From JBOGED01 sp050743625 (lineage in GTDB: Bacteria > Actinomycetota > Nitriliruptoria > Euzebyales > Egibacteraceae): a DNA stretch of 15,663 nucleotides. The position numbers were made by a program, and so were the translations under genes. The stretch's first letter is position 1. Each line of letters starts with the position of its first letter. Positions 6,756 to 13,554 of the stretch are shown here, piece after piece. The stretch spans positions 1 through 15,663 of the forward strand of contig JBOGED010000398.1 in NCBI GenBank assembly GCA_050743625.1, in the 5' to 3' direction. Below the pieces are notes generated by a model that saw nothing but the letters and a program-made list of their open reading frames with translations, had not been told where the DNA came from and searched no databases.

Positions 6756-8009
6756 CTACCCGCCCAGGACCAGGCGAGGGACGCCGTCCCACCGGAGGGG
6801 GTCGGTGATCGCGCGGCCGTCGTACAGCGCCTTGACGCCCGGGAGGTGCTCGGGGCCGATCGTCCGGTACTGGGCGTGGTCGGTCTGGACGACCGCGGCG
6901 TCGGCCGGCTCGCCCAGATGGTACGGCGGCAGGCCGAGCGCGCGCAGCTCCTCGTCCGAGTACAGGGGGTCGTGGACGGCGGGGGACGCGCCCGCGCTGG
7001 CCAGCGCGTCCACGACCGGGAACACGCCGGAGAACGCCACCTCCTTCACGCCCCCGCGGTAGGTGGCGCCGAGCACCGCGACGCGGCGGCCGGCCAGCCC
7101 GCCGACCTGCTCGGCGAGCCGGGCGACCGCGTAGGCGGGCATGCGCTCGTTGACCAGCCGGGCGACCGCGGGGATCCGGGCGGCGGGATCGCCGGCGAGA
7201 TAGAGGTGGGGGTAGACGGGGATGCAGTGGCCGCCGACCGCGATGCCGGGGGAGTGGATATGGCTGAACGGCTGGCTGTTGGCGGCGGCGATCACCGCAT
7301 GGATGTCTACCCCGACGCGGTCCGCGTACATGGCGAACTCGTTGGCCAACGCGATGTTGACGTCCCGGTAGGTGGTCTCGGCCAGCTTGGTCAGCTCGGC
7401 GGCCTCGGCGCTGCCCATGTCCCACACGCACTCCAGCACGGTGCGGTAGAAGTCGACGGCCCGGGCCGCGCTGGGTGGGTCGATCGCGCCGACGAGCTTG
7501 GGGTAGCGGCGCAGGTCGGCGAAGACCCGACCGCTGGAGACCCGCTCGGGGCTGTACCCAACGAACAGCGTCCGACCGAGTTGGAGGCCCGATGCGCGCG
7601 CCAAGGCCGGCGCGAGCCGGCCCCGCGTGGCGCCGACCGGCAAGGTCGTCTCGTAGCTCACCAGCGTCCCTTCGCGCAGCCCGGCGCCGACCGCCGCGGT
7701 CGCCGCGTCGAGCGCGCCGAAGTCCGGCGCCGCGGAAGCATCGACGACGAGCGGCACGACGATCACCACTGTGTCGGCGTCGCGGACCGCCGCCGTGGTG
7801 TCAGTCGTGACCTCGAGTGATCCGCGGCCGACCACGCCGCTCAGGCGCGCGTCGAGGTCCGCCTCACCGGGAAACGGCGGTTTTCCCTCGCCGACGAGGG
7901 CCACAACCCGGGCGTCGACGTCCGCGCCGGCGACCGTGTGCCCTTTTGACGCGATCTGGACGGCGAGCGGCAGGCCGATCTTACCCAGCCCGACAACGCA
8001 CACCCTCAC
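6756..8009 (-). CDS. UDP-sugar 6-dehydrogenase (WbpA/WecC-like)
   Basis: This 417-aa NAD-dependent dehydrogenase oxidises C6 of a UDP-hexose to a uronic acid. The Rossmann start is VVGLGKIGLPLA (5-16). YSPERVSSGRVF (152-163) is the form seen in UDP-N-acetylhexosamine dehydrogenases; the glucose enzyme at 13555 has NPEFLREG instead. Lys208 lies in LTKLAETTYRDVNIALANE, and Cys262 in GGHCIPVYP is the catalytic thiol. With its two operon partners, UDP-GlcNAc is the likely substrate; UDP-ManNAc cannot be excluded. GTG 8009 overlaps the upstream stop by GTGA. It is the last gene of the three-gene operon and ends one base before palindrome copy 2. Confidence 0.9.
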   Translation of the reverse strand: MRVCVVGLGKIGLPLAVQIASKGHTVAGADVDARVVALVGEGKPPFPGEADLDARLSGVVGRGSLEVTTDTTAAVRDADTVVIVVPLVVDASAAPDFGALDAATAAVGAGLREGTLVSYETTLPVGATRGRLAPALARASGLQLGRTLFVGYSPERVSSGRVFADLRRYPKLVGAIDPPSAARAVDFYRTVLECVWDMGSAEAAELTKLAETTYRDVNIALANEFAMYADRVGVDIHAVIAAANSQPFSHIHSPGIAVGGHCIPVYPHLYLAGDPAARIPAVARLVNERMPAYAVARLAEQVGGLAGRRVAVLGATYRGGVKEVAFSGVFPVVDALASAGASPAVHDPLYSDEELRALGLPPYHLGEPADAAVVQTDHAQYRTIGPEHLPGVKALYDGRAITDPLRWDGVPRLVLGG

Positions 8010-8992
8010 GTGGTGCTCCGCCGACGCTCGGGGTGTAAAAACCCGCTCAGGTCCACCGTGATGCCCTTGGCCGCGGACTCGATGCAGGCTTGCGCGACCT
8101 CTAGGGCGGCCAGGCCCTCGCGCATGCGCACGATCTGGCCGCTGCCGTCGCGCACGGCGTCGCGGAAGGAGGCAAGCTGGGTATACAGGGGCTCCGGCTT
8201 GCTGAGGTCGTAGCGGATCCTTTGCCCGTTCGTGTAGAGTTCCAGGTCGCCCGTCAGCGTGTCGGCGACGAAACAGCCACGCTCACCGGTGACGGTGGTG
8301 ACGCGCTCCCTCATCGGTGTGATCCAGTTGACCAGATGGTTCGTGACCGTGCCGTCGTCCAGCAGCCCGGTTGCGGCGACGAGGTCCTCGTGCTCGGTTG
8401 CCCTTGCGTACACGGTGCGGGCGCTGACGGCGGCGAACCGCGCACCGGCGAGGAAGGTGGTGACGTCCAGGTCGTGGGTCGCGAGGTCCTTGACCGCGCC
8501 GACGTCCCGGATCCGCTGGGGAAACGGGCCCTGGCGGCGTGTCGCCACCTGGTACACCGCGCCGAGCGCTCCGGCCTCCAGCTTCGATCGCAGCAACCGC
8601 AACGCGGGGTTGTAGCGCTCGATATGGCCGACGCAGCCCACGAGACCCGCCGCCTCGAACGCGCTGGCGAGACGCTCGGCCGCGACGCGGTTCTCCGCGA
8701 GCGGCTTCTCGACCAGCGTGTGGACCCCCGCCGCGGCGAGCCGCAGCCCGGCGGCCTCGTGGTCGGCGGTCGGCACCGCGACGACGCAAAGGTCCAAGCC
8801 AAGGGTGAGCAGCTGGTCGAGGCTGTCGAGGCAGCTGAGCCCGTTCGCGCAACCGAACCGGTCTCCTTGGGGGTCGGCGACGCCGACGAGCGTGACCCCT
8901 TCGAGCTGCGAAAGCACGCGAGCGTGGTGGCGGCCCATCTCGCCGAGGCCGAGCACCCCGGCACGGAGTGGCCCGGCCTGGAGCGGCCTCAT
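8006..8992 (-). CDS. Gfo/Idh/MocA oxidoreductase (WbpB/WlbA-like, UDP-sugar C3 dehydrogenase)
   Basis: This 328-aa oxidoreductase has an N-terminal NAD fold (AGVLGLGEMGRHHARVL, 11-27), the family EKP triad at residues 95-97 (VEKPLAEN), GHIERYNPA (122-130) and a catalytic-region His in DLATHDLDV (169-177). GHIER-F/Y-NPA is typical of UDP-GlcNAc/GlcNAcA 3-dehydrogenases. Its likely role is oxidation of C3 of UDP-GlcNAcA to the 3-keto sugar for the aminotransferase encoded just upstream. A GnnA-like activity on UDP-GlcNAc is the alternative. ATG 8992 overlaps the aminotransferase stop by ATGA, and its own stop overlaps the dehydrogenase start, so all three genes are probably translationally coupled. 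Confidence 0.88.
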   Translation of the reverse strand: MRPLQAGPLRAGVLGLGEMGRHHARVLSQLEGVTLVGVADPQGDRFGCANGLSCLDSLDQLLTLGLDLCVVAVPTADHEAAGLRLAAAGVHTLVEKPLAENRVAAERLASAFEAAGLVGCVGHIERYNPALRLLRSKLEAGALGAVYQVATRRQGPFPQRIRDVGAVKDLATHDLDVTTFLAGARFAAVSARTVYARATEHEDLVAATGLLDDGTVTNHLVNWITPMRERVTTVTGERGCFVADTLTGDLELYTNGQRIRYDLSKPEPLYTQLASFRDAVRDGSGQIVRMREGLAALEVAQACIESAAKGITVDLSGFLHPERRRSTT

Positions 8993-10053
8993 GAACCGTT
9001 GACCGCCGAGATCACCGCTTCGACCTCGGCGTCTGACAAACCAGGGTGGATCGGGATCGACAATACCTCCGCGGCTGCACGGTCGGTTTCGGGTAGGTCG
9101 GCGCCAAGACCGTCAAGACTGTAGGCCCGTTGCCGGTGGATCGGAACGCGATAGTAGACCTCGCAGCCGATCCCGCGCGCACGCAGCCGTCCCCTCAGCC
9201 GATCGCGGTCCGCGCTGCGGATCGTGTATTGGTGATAGGCGTGGTCGACTCGCGGCGCGGCTCGCGGGGTAACGACACCCTGGAGTGCGGCGTCATAGCG
9301 CTGTGCGGTGGCTCGCCGGGCCGCGTTCCACCCGGTGAGGCGCTCCAGCTGGACACGCCCGATCGCCGCGGCCAAGTCGGTCATCCGGGCGTTGTAGCCG
9401 ACGATCTCGTGAACGTAGCGGCGCTCCATGCCTTGATTGCGGAGCAGCCTCGCGGTCCGGGCGATCTCGGCGCTGGCGGTCACGATCATGCCGCCTTCGC
9501 CGGTCGTCATGTTCTTGGTCGGGTAGAAGCTGAAGGCCGCGACCTCGCCGAGCGCTCCCGCCGGCCGGCCATCGAGCCGTGCGCCGTGGGCTTGGGCGGC
9601 ATCCTCGGCGAGCAGGAGACCCTTGGACCGGGCGAGGTCGGTGAACCCCGCCATGTCCGCGGGATGCCCGTAGAGGTGAACCGGCATGAGCGCCGCCGTC
9701 CTCGGCGTGACCGCCGCCGCGGTCGCCCCCACGTCCAGGCAGAAGCTCGACGGCTCGATGTCGGCGAACACCGGTGTCGCGCCGCACCAACGGACGGCGT
9801 TCGCGGTCGCGGCGAAGCTGAACGAGGGAACGATCACCTCGTCGCCGCGCCCGATCCCCGCCGCCGCCATTCCCAGGTGGAGCGCCGACGTCCCCGAGCC
9901 GACCGCCACACAGTGCCGACCCTCGACCAGCAGCGAGAATTCCTCCTCGAACGCCCCCACCTCTCGACCTTGCGTGAGGATCCCCGAGGCGAGGACACGC
10001 ATGACGGCGTCTCGCTCCCCCGCACCGAGGATCGGCCGAGCGAGTGGGATCAC
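8989..10053 (-). CDS. DegT/DnrJ/EryC1 sugar aminotransferase (WbpE/WlbC-like)
   Basis: This 354-aa PLP-dependent nucleotide-sugar aminotransferase begins IPLARPILGAGERDAVMRVL, the usual family opening. VGSGTSALHLGMAAAGIGRGDEV spans 51-73, EDAAQAHGA (150-158) holds the PLP-ring Asp, and SFYPTKNMTTGEGG (175-188) holds Lys180, the Schiff-base lysine. It probably transfers an amino group from glutamate to the C3 ketone made by the adjacent oxidoreductase, giving UDP-2-acetamido-3-amino-2,3-dideoxy-glucuronate. GTG 10053 has GGAG eight bases upstream; a longer frame to 10182 would cross the divergent gmd start. It is the first gene of the operon. No acetyltransferase of the WbpD type is seen here. 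Confidence 0.9.
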   Translation of the reverse strand: MIPLARPILGAGERDAVMRVLASGILTQGREVGAFEEEFSLLVEGRHCVAVGSGTSALHLGMAAAGIGRGDEVIVPSFSFAATANAVRWCGATPVFADIEPSSFCLDVGATAAAVTPRTAALMPVHLYGHPADMAGFTDLARSKGLLLAEDAAQAHGARLDGRPAGALGEVAAFSFYPTKNMTTGEGGMIVTASAEIARTARLLRNQGMERRYVHEIVGYNARMTDLAAAIGRVQLERLTGWNAARRATAQRYDAALQGVVTPRAAPRVDHAYHQYTIRSADRDRLRGRLRARGIGCEVYYRVPIHRQRAYSLDGLGADLPETDRAAAEVLSIPIHPGLSDAEVEAVISAVNGS

Positions 10054-10089
10054 GGTGCCTGCTCCAAGTAGTCGCGCTGCTCGGCTAGT

Positions 10090-10127
10090 GGCCAGGGTTC
10101 GGCACGCATGCGTGCCAAACCCTGGCC
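10090..10127. repeat. 38-nt palindrome in a divergent intergenic region
   Basis: The half-site GGCCAGGGTTCGGCACGCA is followed by its complement with one mismatched pair (C at 10100 against A at 10117). It lies 36 bp upstream of the aminotransferase start and 20 bp upstream of the gmd start. Being between diverging genes, it cannot terminate either one; a shared operator for both sugar operons or a leader hairpin is more likely. Confidence 0.6.
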
Positions 10128-10128
10128 A

Positions 10129-10134
10129 TAAGCT
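10129..10134 (+). promoter_or_regulatory. candidate -10 box for gmd
   Basis: TAAGCT fits TANNNT and lies 7 nt before an in-frame GTG (10142) and 13 nt before ATG 10148. It begins two bases beyond the 38-nt palindrome, so a protein bound there would block it. No convincing -35 box was found. Confidence 0.3.
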
Positions 10135-10147
10135 AAAGCGCGTGACC

Positions 10148-11143
10148 ATGGCCACCAAGCGCGCGCTGATCACCGGTATCACTGGGCAGGATGGGTCTTA
10201 CCTGGCGGAGCACCTGCTCGCGTTGGGATATGAGGTCCACGGGACGATCCGGACGACGACGAGCGACATCCGGTCCTCGCGGATCGCGCACCTGGTCTGT
10301 GGTGATCGGCCGGCGGTCGCGCTGCATATTACGGATCTGGGGGATTCGCACTCTTTGACGGGAACGATCGCCGCGGTGGAGCCCGACGAGGTCTATAACC
10401 TGGCCGCGCAATCGCACGTGCGAGCATCGTTCGACCAGGCAGTGCACACCGGGAACGTCACTGGACTTGGAGCCGTCCGGTTGCTCGAGGCCATCAGGTT
10501 CGTCAACCCGGCGATCCGTTACTACCAGGCGTCGTCGAGCGAGATGTTCGGCTCGGCTGCCCCACCCCAGAACGAGCTGACCCCGTTCCACCCACGCAGC
10601 CCGTACGCCGTGGCGAAGGTGTACGCGTATTGGGCGACCGTGAACAGCCGTGAGGCCTACGGCATGCATGCGAGCAATGGGATCCTGATGAACCATGAGA
10701 GCCCGCGCCGTGGCAAGGAGTTCGTCACGCGCAAGATCACGGACGGGATCGCGCGGATCCTGACGGGGGAGTTGCGCACGCTCAAGCTCGGCAACCTTGA
10801 CGCGCGGCGCGACTGGGGCCATGCGCGTGACTACGTCGAGGCCATGCACCTGATGCTCCAGCAGCCCGAGCCGGTCGACCTCGTCGTGGGAACGGGTGAG
10901 AGCCACTCGGTCCGCGACTTTCTGGAGGCGGCGTTCGCGGTGGTGAACCTGGACTGGCGGGACTACGTCGAGATCGACCCCGCCCTGTACCGGCCCGCGG
11001 AGGTTGAGTACCTGTGCGCGGATCCATCGAAGGCCCGGGCACTGCTCGGGTGGCGGCCACGGACGACGTTCCCGCAGCTCGTCCAGGAGATGGTGCGCGG
11101 CGACCTGGCCGCCCACGGTGTGAATTATGAGGTCGTGACATGA
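10148..11143 (+). CDS. gmd: GDP-mannose 4,6-dehydratase
   Basis: The enzyme converts GDP-D-mannose to GDP-4-keto-6-deoxy-D-mannose, the precursor of GDP-linked 6-deoxyhexoses. The 331-aa length fits the shorter bacterial form. The NADP-binding motif is GITGQDGSYLAEHLL (10-24). NLAAQSHVRASFD follows near 84-96, YYQASSSEMFGS (125-136) contains the catalytic Ser-Glu pair, and YAVAKVYAYW (153-162) provides Tyr153 and Lys157. NGILMNHESPRRGKEFVTRKI (177-197) is diagnostic of Gmd. ATG 10148 is preferred; in-frame GTG 10142 would add two residues and fits a leaderless start. Its stop overlaps the next gene by ATGA, linking it to the reductase. Confidence 0.95.
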   Translation: MATKRALITGITGQDGSYLAEHLLALGYEVHGTIRTTTSDIRSSRIAHLVCGDRPAVALHITDLGDSHSLTGTIAAVEPDEVYNLAAQSHVRASFDQAVHTGNVTGLGAVRLLEAIRFVNPAIRYYQASSSEMFGSAAPPQNELTPFHPRSPYAVAKVYAYWATVNSREAYGMHASNGILMNHESPRRGKEFVTRKITDGIARILTGELRTLKLGNLDARRDWGHARDYVEAMHLMLQQPEPVDLVVGTGESHSVRDFLEAAFAVVNLDWRDYVEIDPALYRPAEVEYLCADPSKARALLGWRPRTTFPQLVQEMVRGDLAAHGVNYEVVT

Positions 11144-12102
11144 CGGACGTCGGCGGAGCGCGAGTGCTCGTCACGGGCGCGTGTGGGTTCATCGGCCGGG
11201 CCGTCGTGCGTGAGCTCGCCGCCGCGGGGGCGCGAGTGGTCGCCGCATACCGGCGCGACACCCCAACACCCTTCCTACCCAGGGATTCCGTCGCGCTCGA
11301 CCTCCTCGATCACGGCGCGCTGGTCCGCTCGCTCGACGGTGTCGACCTCGTCGTCCACCTCGCGGCGCGATCAGGGGGGATCGAGTTCCAAGAGGCTCGG
11401 CATGTCGACATCTTCGCGGAGAACCACGCCCTCACCAAGAGCGTGCTCGCAGCGGCCACCCAAGCGGGCGTCACGCGCGTGTTTCTGGCCTCCTCCGCCG
11501 TGGTGTACCGCGACGGCGCAGGAGGGCAGCTTCTGGACGAGAGGGCAGCTGTCGTGGCGCCTGGGATCCAGCCAGTCTCGGGGTACGCGTGGTCGAAGTT
11601 GACCGACGAGGCGCTCGGTGGTTGGTATGGGCTCGAGGGGGGCCTTGAGGTCGTCACGGGTCGGTTCGGCAACGTCTATGGACCCGGGGGCTCACCGTCC
11701 ACCGTGGTGCACGCCCTGGTGCGCAGAGCGTTGGCCGCTCCGACTGGCGGGCGCTTCGTCGTGTGGGGAGACGGGACGGCGGTCCGCAGCTTTCTCTACC
11801 TGTCCGACGCTGCCCGAGCCGCCGCCACGGTCCTCGAGCGCGGAGTTTCGGGGCAGGTCTACAACCTGGACAGCTCCATCCCCACGACGATCCACGAGCT
11901 CGCGAGGACCGTACGCGATGCCGTCGCAAGCTTTCGGGGAGAGCGGTTGGCGATGGAGTTCGACCGCTCCAAACCCACGGGTCCCGCGCGCCGGGTTCCC
12001 GACAGCACGAAACTCGCCGCGCTCGGATTTGCGCCACGCGTGTCACTGGGGGAGGGAGTCCACGCCACGGTTATCGAGGCGAGGCGTCACGCTCCAGTGT
12101 GA
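11140..12102 (+). CDS. NAD-dependent epimerase/reductase, GDP-fucose-synthase-like
   Basis: This 320-aa SDR protein has VTGACGFIG (11-19), HLAARSGGIEF (73-83), Tyr149 and Lys153 in GYAWSKL, VVWGDGTAVRSFLYLSD (207-223) and FDRSKPTGPARRVPDSTKL (274-292); the last two are typical of GDP-L-fucose synthase (Fcl/WcaG). It presumably reduces the Gmd product. However, the two residues that epimerise the sugar in E. coli Fcl are absent: Cys109 aligns with Ala120 (LASSAVVY) and His179 aligns with Thr188. A reductase that does not epimerise, giving for example a GDP-D-rhamnose-type product, is therefore more likely than fucose; this is inference. It overlaps gmd by 4 bp and is followed by a long AT-richer gap. 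Confidence 0.8.
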   Translation: MTDVGGARVLVTGACGFIGRAVVRELAAAGARVVAAYRRDTPTPFLPRDSVALDLLDHGALVRSLDGVDLVVHLAARSGGIEFQEARHVDIFAENHALTKSVLAAATQAGVTRVFLASSAVVYRDGAGGQLLDERAAVVAPGIQPVSGYAWSKLTDEALGGWYGLEGGLEVVTGRFGNVYGPGGSPSTVVHALVRRALAAPTGGRFVVWGDGTAVRSFLYLSDAARAAATVLERGVSGQVYNLDSSIPTTIHELARTVRDAVASFRGERLAMEFDRSKPTGPARRVPDSTKLAALGFAPRVSLGEGVHATVIEARRHAPV

Positions 12103-12348
12103 ATTTTGACATACAACTTCCTGAAGGCTCGAGGTCACCGCGGGCAGAGTGGCCGCGTGGCGGTGTGCATATTCAGGCGATATCAACTAATTTTTTTGCA
12201 GATATCCGATAGTTTGAGAACTTTTCCTACGAAGAAAGTGTGATCCTCGGAGTGGCGTTACCAAAAATTAGGGAAGCCTCAGACCTGTACGGCAAGACAG
12301 GTATCTCGATTTGCTTTTTCTAAAAACCTGTGGTTAGGGTCGTAATGC
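12103..12348. other. AT-richer intergenic stretch between fcl-like gene and rpf leader
   Basis: Base composition drops sharply from the surrounding high GC; there is a run of seven T at 12191-12197. A weak 5-bp hairpin (12139-12143 with 12153-12157) and GATATC flanking the T run (12179-12184, 12201-12206) are the only hints of a terminator for the gmd operon. ACCTGT (12283-12288) pairs with ACAGGT (12297-12302), which could instead pair with a second ACCTGT at 12326-12331. I see no gene in it. Confidence 0.5.
12311..12340 (+). promoter_or_regulatory. candidate promoter of the LysM-Rpf gene
   Basis: TTGCTT (12311-12316) and TAGGGT (12335-12340, TANNNT) are separated by 18 bp. A start near 12347 would produce a leader of about 190 nt that begins just before the first strong hairpin. 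An earlier promoter is possible. Confidence 0.3.
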
Positions 12349-12533
12349 CGACGGTCAGAGCAGCCGTCGTTCGAAGCCCGCGACGGGCCACAGCTGTCCC
12401 TGTTTTCCCGGTCAGGGACAGTGTGTAGCGGAGCGGAGCCGGCTCGGGACGGGAACCCGAGCGGGGAGCCTCGCATCCCCACCACCGACGTTGAGTGGAT
12501 GTTGGGCTGCCCTCGACCCTAAGACGATCGAGG
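12349..12533 (+). ncRNA. structured 5' leader of the rpf gene, possible cis-regulatory RNA
   Basis: Successive hairpins are visible: CGACGG/CCGTCG (12349-12354 with 12364-12369), GCCCG/CGGGC with a CGA loop (12376-12388), a perfect 9-bp stem CTGTCCCTG/CAGGGACAG (12394-12402 with 12413-12421), a 7-bp GCTCGGG/CCCGAGC (12442-12448 with 12456-12462), GGGGA/TCCCC (12463-12467 with 12476-12480), and CCTCGA/TCGAGG (12511-12516 with 12528-12533). The last one buries the GAGG ribosome-binding site. CTGTGG/CCACAG (12328-12333 with 12388-12393) could close the first two if transcription starts earlier. Actinobacterial rpf genes are often controlled by c-di-AMP (ydaO) riboswitches, but I could not find that consensus here. 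Confidence 0.5.
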
Positions 12534-12537
12534 TGAT

Positions 12538-13278
12538 ATGTGTGCCAACACTGTGCCGACCAGTGCAGGCCCGACGAAAACCGTCAGGCGCCGCATAGAC
12601 GTGGCAATCGCCGCGACCGTCGCGCTAGTGGCGACAACCCTTCCCGGGGGAGTCGCCTCTGCGGCGGAAGCTCCATCCACCGCGCCTACGCCAACCCAGG
12701 CGTGGGTGGCGCCCGCTGTGCCGGTAGCGGCAATCCCGCTCGCGCAGCCCGCGATGTACACGGTGGTACCTGGTGACTCGCTCTCGTTGATCGCGGTCAA
12801 CCATGGCATGGATCTGCTGACGGGTTGGGCCAGGATCTATGACGCCAACCTGTCGATCGCACATCCGGACCTGATCTGGCCGGGTATGCAACTGCGAATC
12901 CCTGCTCCCGATGAGCAGTTGGTACCCCGAGCGCTAGCCCCGCCCCCGCCCCAGGCGTCAGGTGGCGAGGACGGGACAGCGTCGGACTCTGGTACTACCT
13001 CAGCGAGCGACTCCTCCGCGCCGGTGAGCTCCGGCGGAGGAGTCTGGGACCGACTCGCGCAGTGCGAGTCGAGCGGTAACTGGAGCAGTACCGTTGGAAC
13101 GTACGACGGTGGCCTTCAGTTCCACCCACAAACCTGGAATGCCTACGGGGGCGGACAGTACGCTCCTACCGCGAATCAGGCGTCGAGAGAGGAGCAGATC
13201 GCGGTCGCCGAGCGCGTCCTCGCGGGCCAGGGCTGGGGTGCCTGGCCGGCCTGCTCCTCCAAGCTGGGCCTACGGTAA
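12538..13278 (+). CDS. secreted LysM and Rpf-domain cell-wall hydrolase
   Basis: The 246-aa exported protein begins with a Sec signal peptide: basic RRRID at 18-22, a hydrophobic stretch to about 40, and probable cleavage after VASA at 43. A LysM peptidoglycan-binding domain (MYTVVPGDSLSLIAV to LRIP, about 73-122) follows. A Pro/Ser/Gly linker (130-168) then leads to a C-terminal Rpf domain (169-242) with catalytic Glu177 in CESSGNW, the conserved YDGGLQFHPQTW segment, and Cys176 and Cys239 as the likely disulfide. Rpf proteins are lysozyme-like muralytic enzymes that promote growth from dormancy. ATG 12538 follows GAGG by 4 nt. The long structured leader suggests post-transcriptional control. 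Confidence 0.93.
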   Translation: MCANTVPTSAGPTKTVRRRIDVAIAATVALVATTLPGGVASAAEAPSTAPTPTQAWVAPAVPVAAIPLAQPAMYTVVPGDSLSLIAVNHGMDLLTGWARIYDANLSIAHPDLIWPGMQLRIPAPDEQLVPRALAPPPPQASGGEDGTASDSGTTSASDSSAPVSSGGGVWDRLAQCESSGNWSSTVGTYDGGLQFHPQTWNAYGGGQYAPTANQASREEQIAVAERVLAGQGWGAWPACSSKLGLR

Positions 13279-13291
13279 GAGTGCTCCCCAA

Positions 13292-13432
13292 CCTGAGGTA
13301 CGGTCAGCACCGAGGGTGCGACTGCGCTCGCGTCGCAAGGCGCGGCGAGCGCGCATAGCCGGAGGCTACGTAAGCGAGGTGCAACGCCGCGAGGCGAGAT
13401 GCAGGCGCAGCCGAATGCGACCGTACCTCAGG
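13292..13432. repeat. 141-nt multi-hairpin element closed by a perfect 14-bp inverted repeat
   Basis: CCTGAGGTACGGTC (13292-13305) is the exact complement of GACCGTACCTCAGG (13419-13432). Inside are GCACC-GAG-GGTGC (13307-13319), GCGCTCGC/GCGAGCGC (13324-13331 with 13345-13352), TAGCC-GGA-GGCTA (13356-13368) and CGCC-GCGA-GGCG with a GNRA tetraloop (13385-13396). This resembles a multibranched RNA or a dispersed palindromic element (MITE- or BIME-like). It begins 13 bp after the rpf stop. Strand and function are undetermined. Confidence 0.6.
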
Positions 13433-13446
13433 GCGGGGGCACACAC

Positions 13447-13483
13447 CTGACAGGCCGCCCGTACCCCACGGGCGGCCTGTCAG
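13447..13483 (+). terminator. strong hairpin between rpf and ugd
   Basis: A perfect 16-bp stem (CTGACAGGCCGCCCGT, 13447-13462, with its complement at 13468-13483) closes a 5-nt ACCCC loop. It lies 14 bp beyond the 141-nt element and 71 bp before ugd. There is no T-tract, which is common for terminators in GC-rich actinobacteria. Confidence 0.65.
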
Positions 13484-13554
13484 TGTCTGCACGTCCAGAC
13501 CCCTGCTAACGTCCCTTTACTTTTCGTTGCGGGCTACGGCGAAGGAGGAAACGG

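Noticed and set aside
12106..12111. Perfect TTGACA just after the fcl-like gene
   Set aside because: No acceptable -10 box lies 16-19 bp downstream (TCGAGG is there), and no gene follows closely.
12279..12485. 68-aa minus-strand open frame in the rpf leader
   Set aside because: It has no ribosome-binding site or protein-like pattern and overlaps the hairpins of the leader.
12328..12540. c-di-AMP (ydaO) riboswitch upstream of rpf
   Set aside because: The position is expected, but the conserved GGGUGAAUCC-type and CGUCAGCUAACC-type segments are not visible, so only a generic structured leader is claimed.
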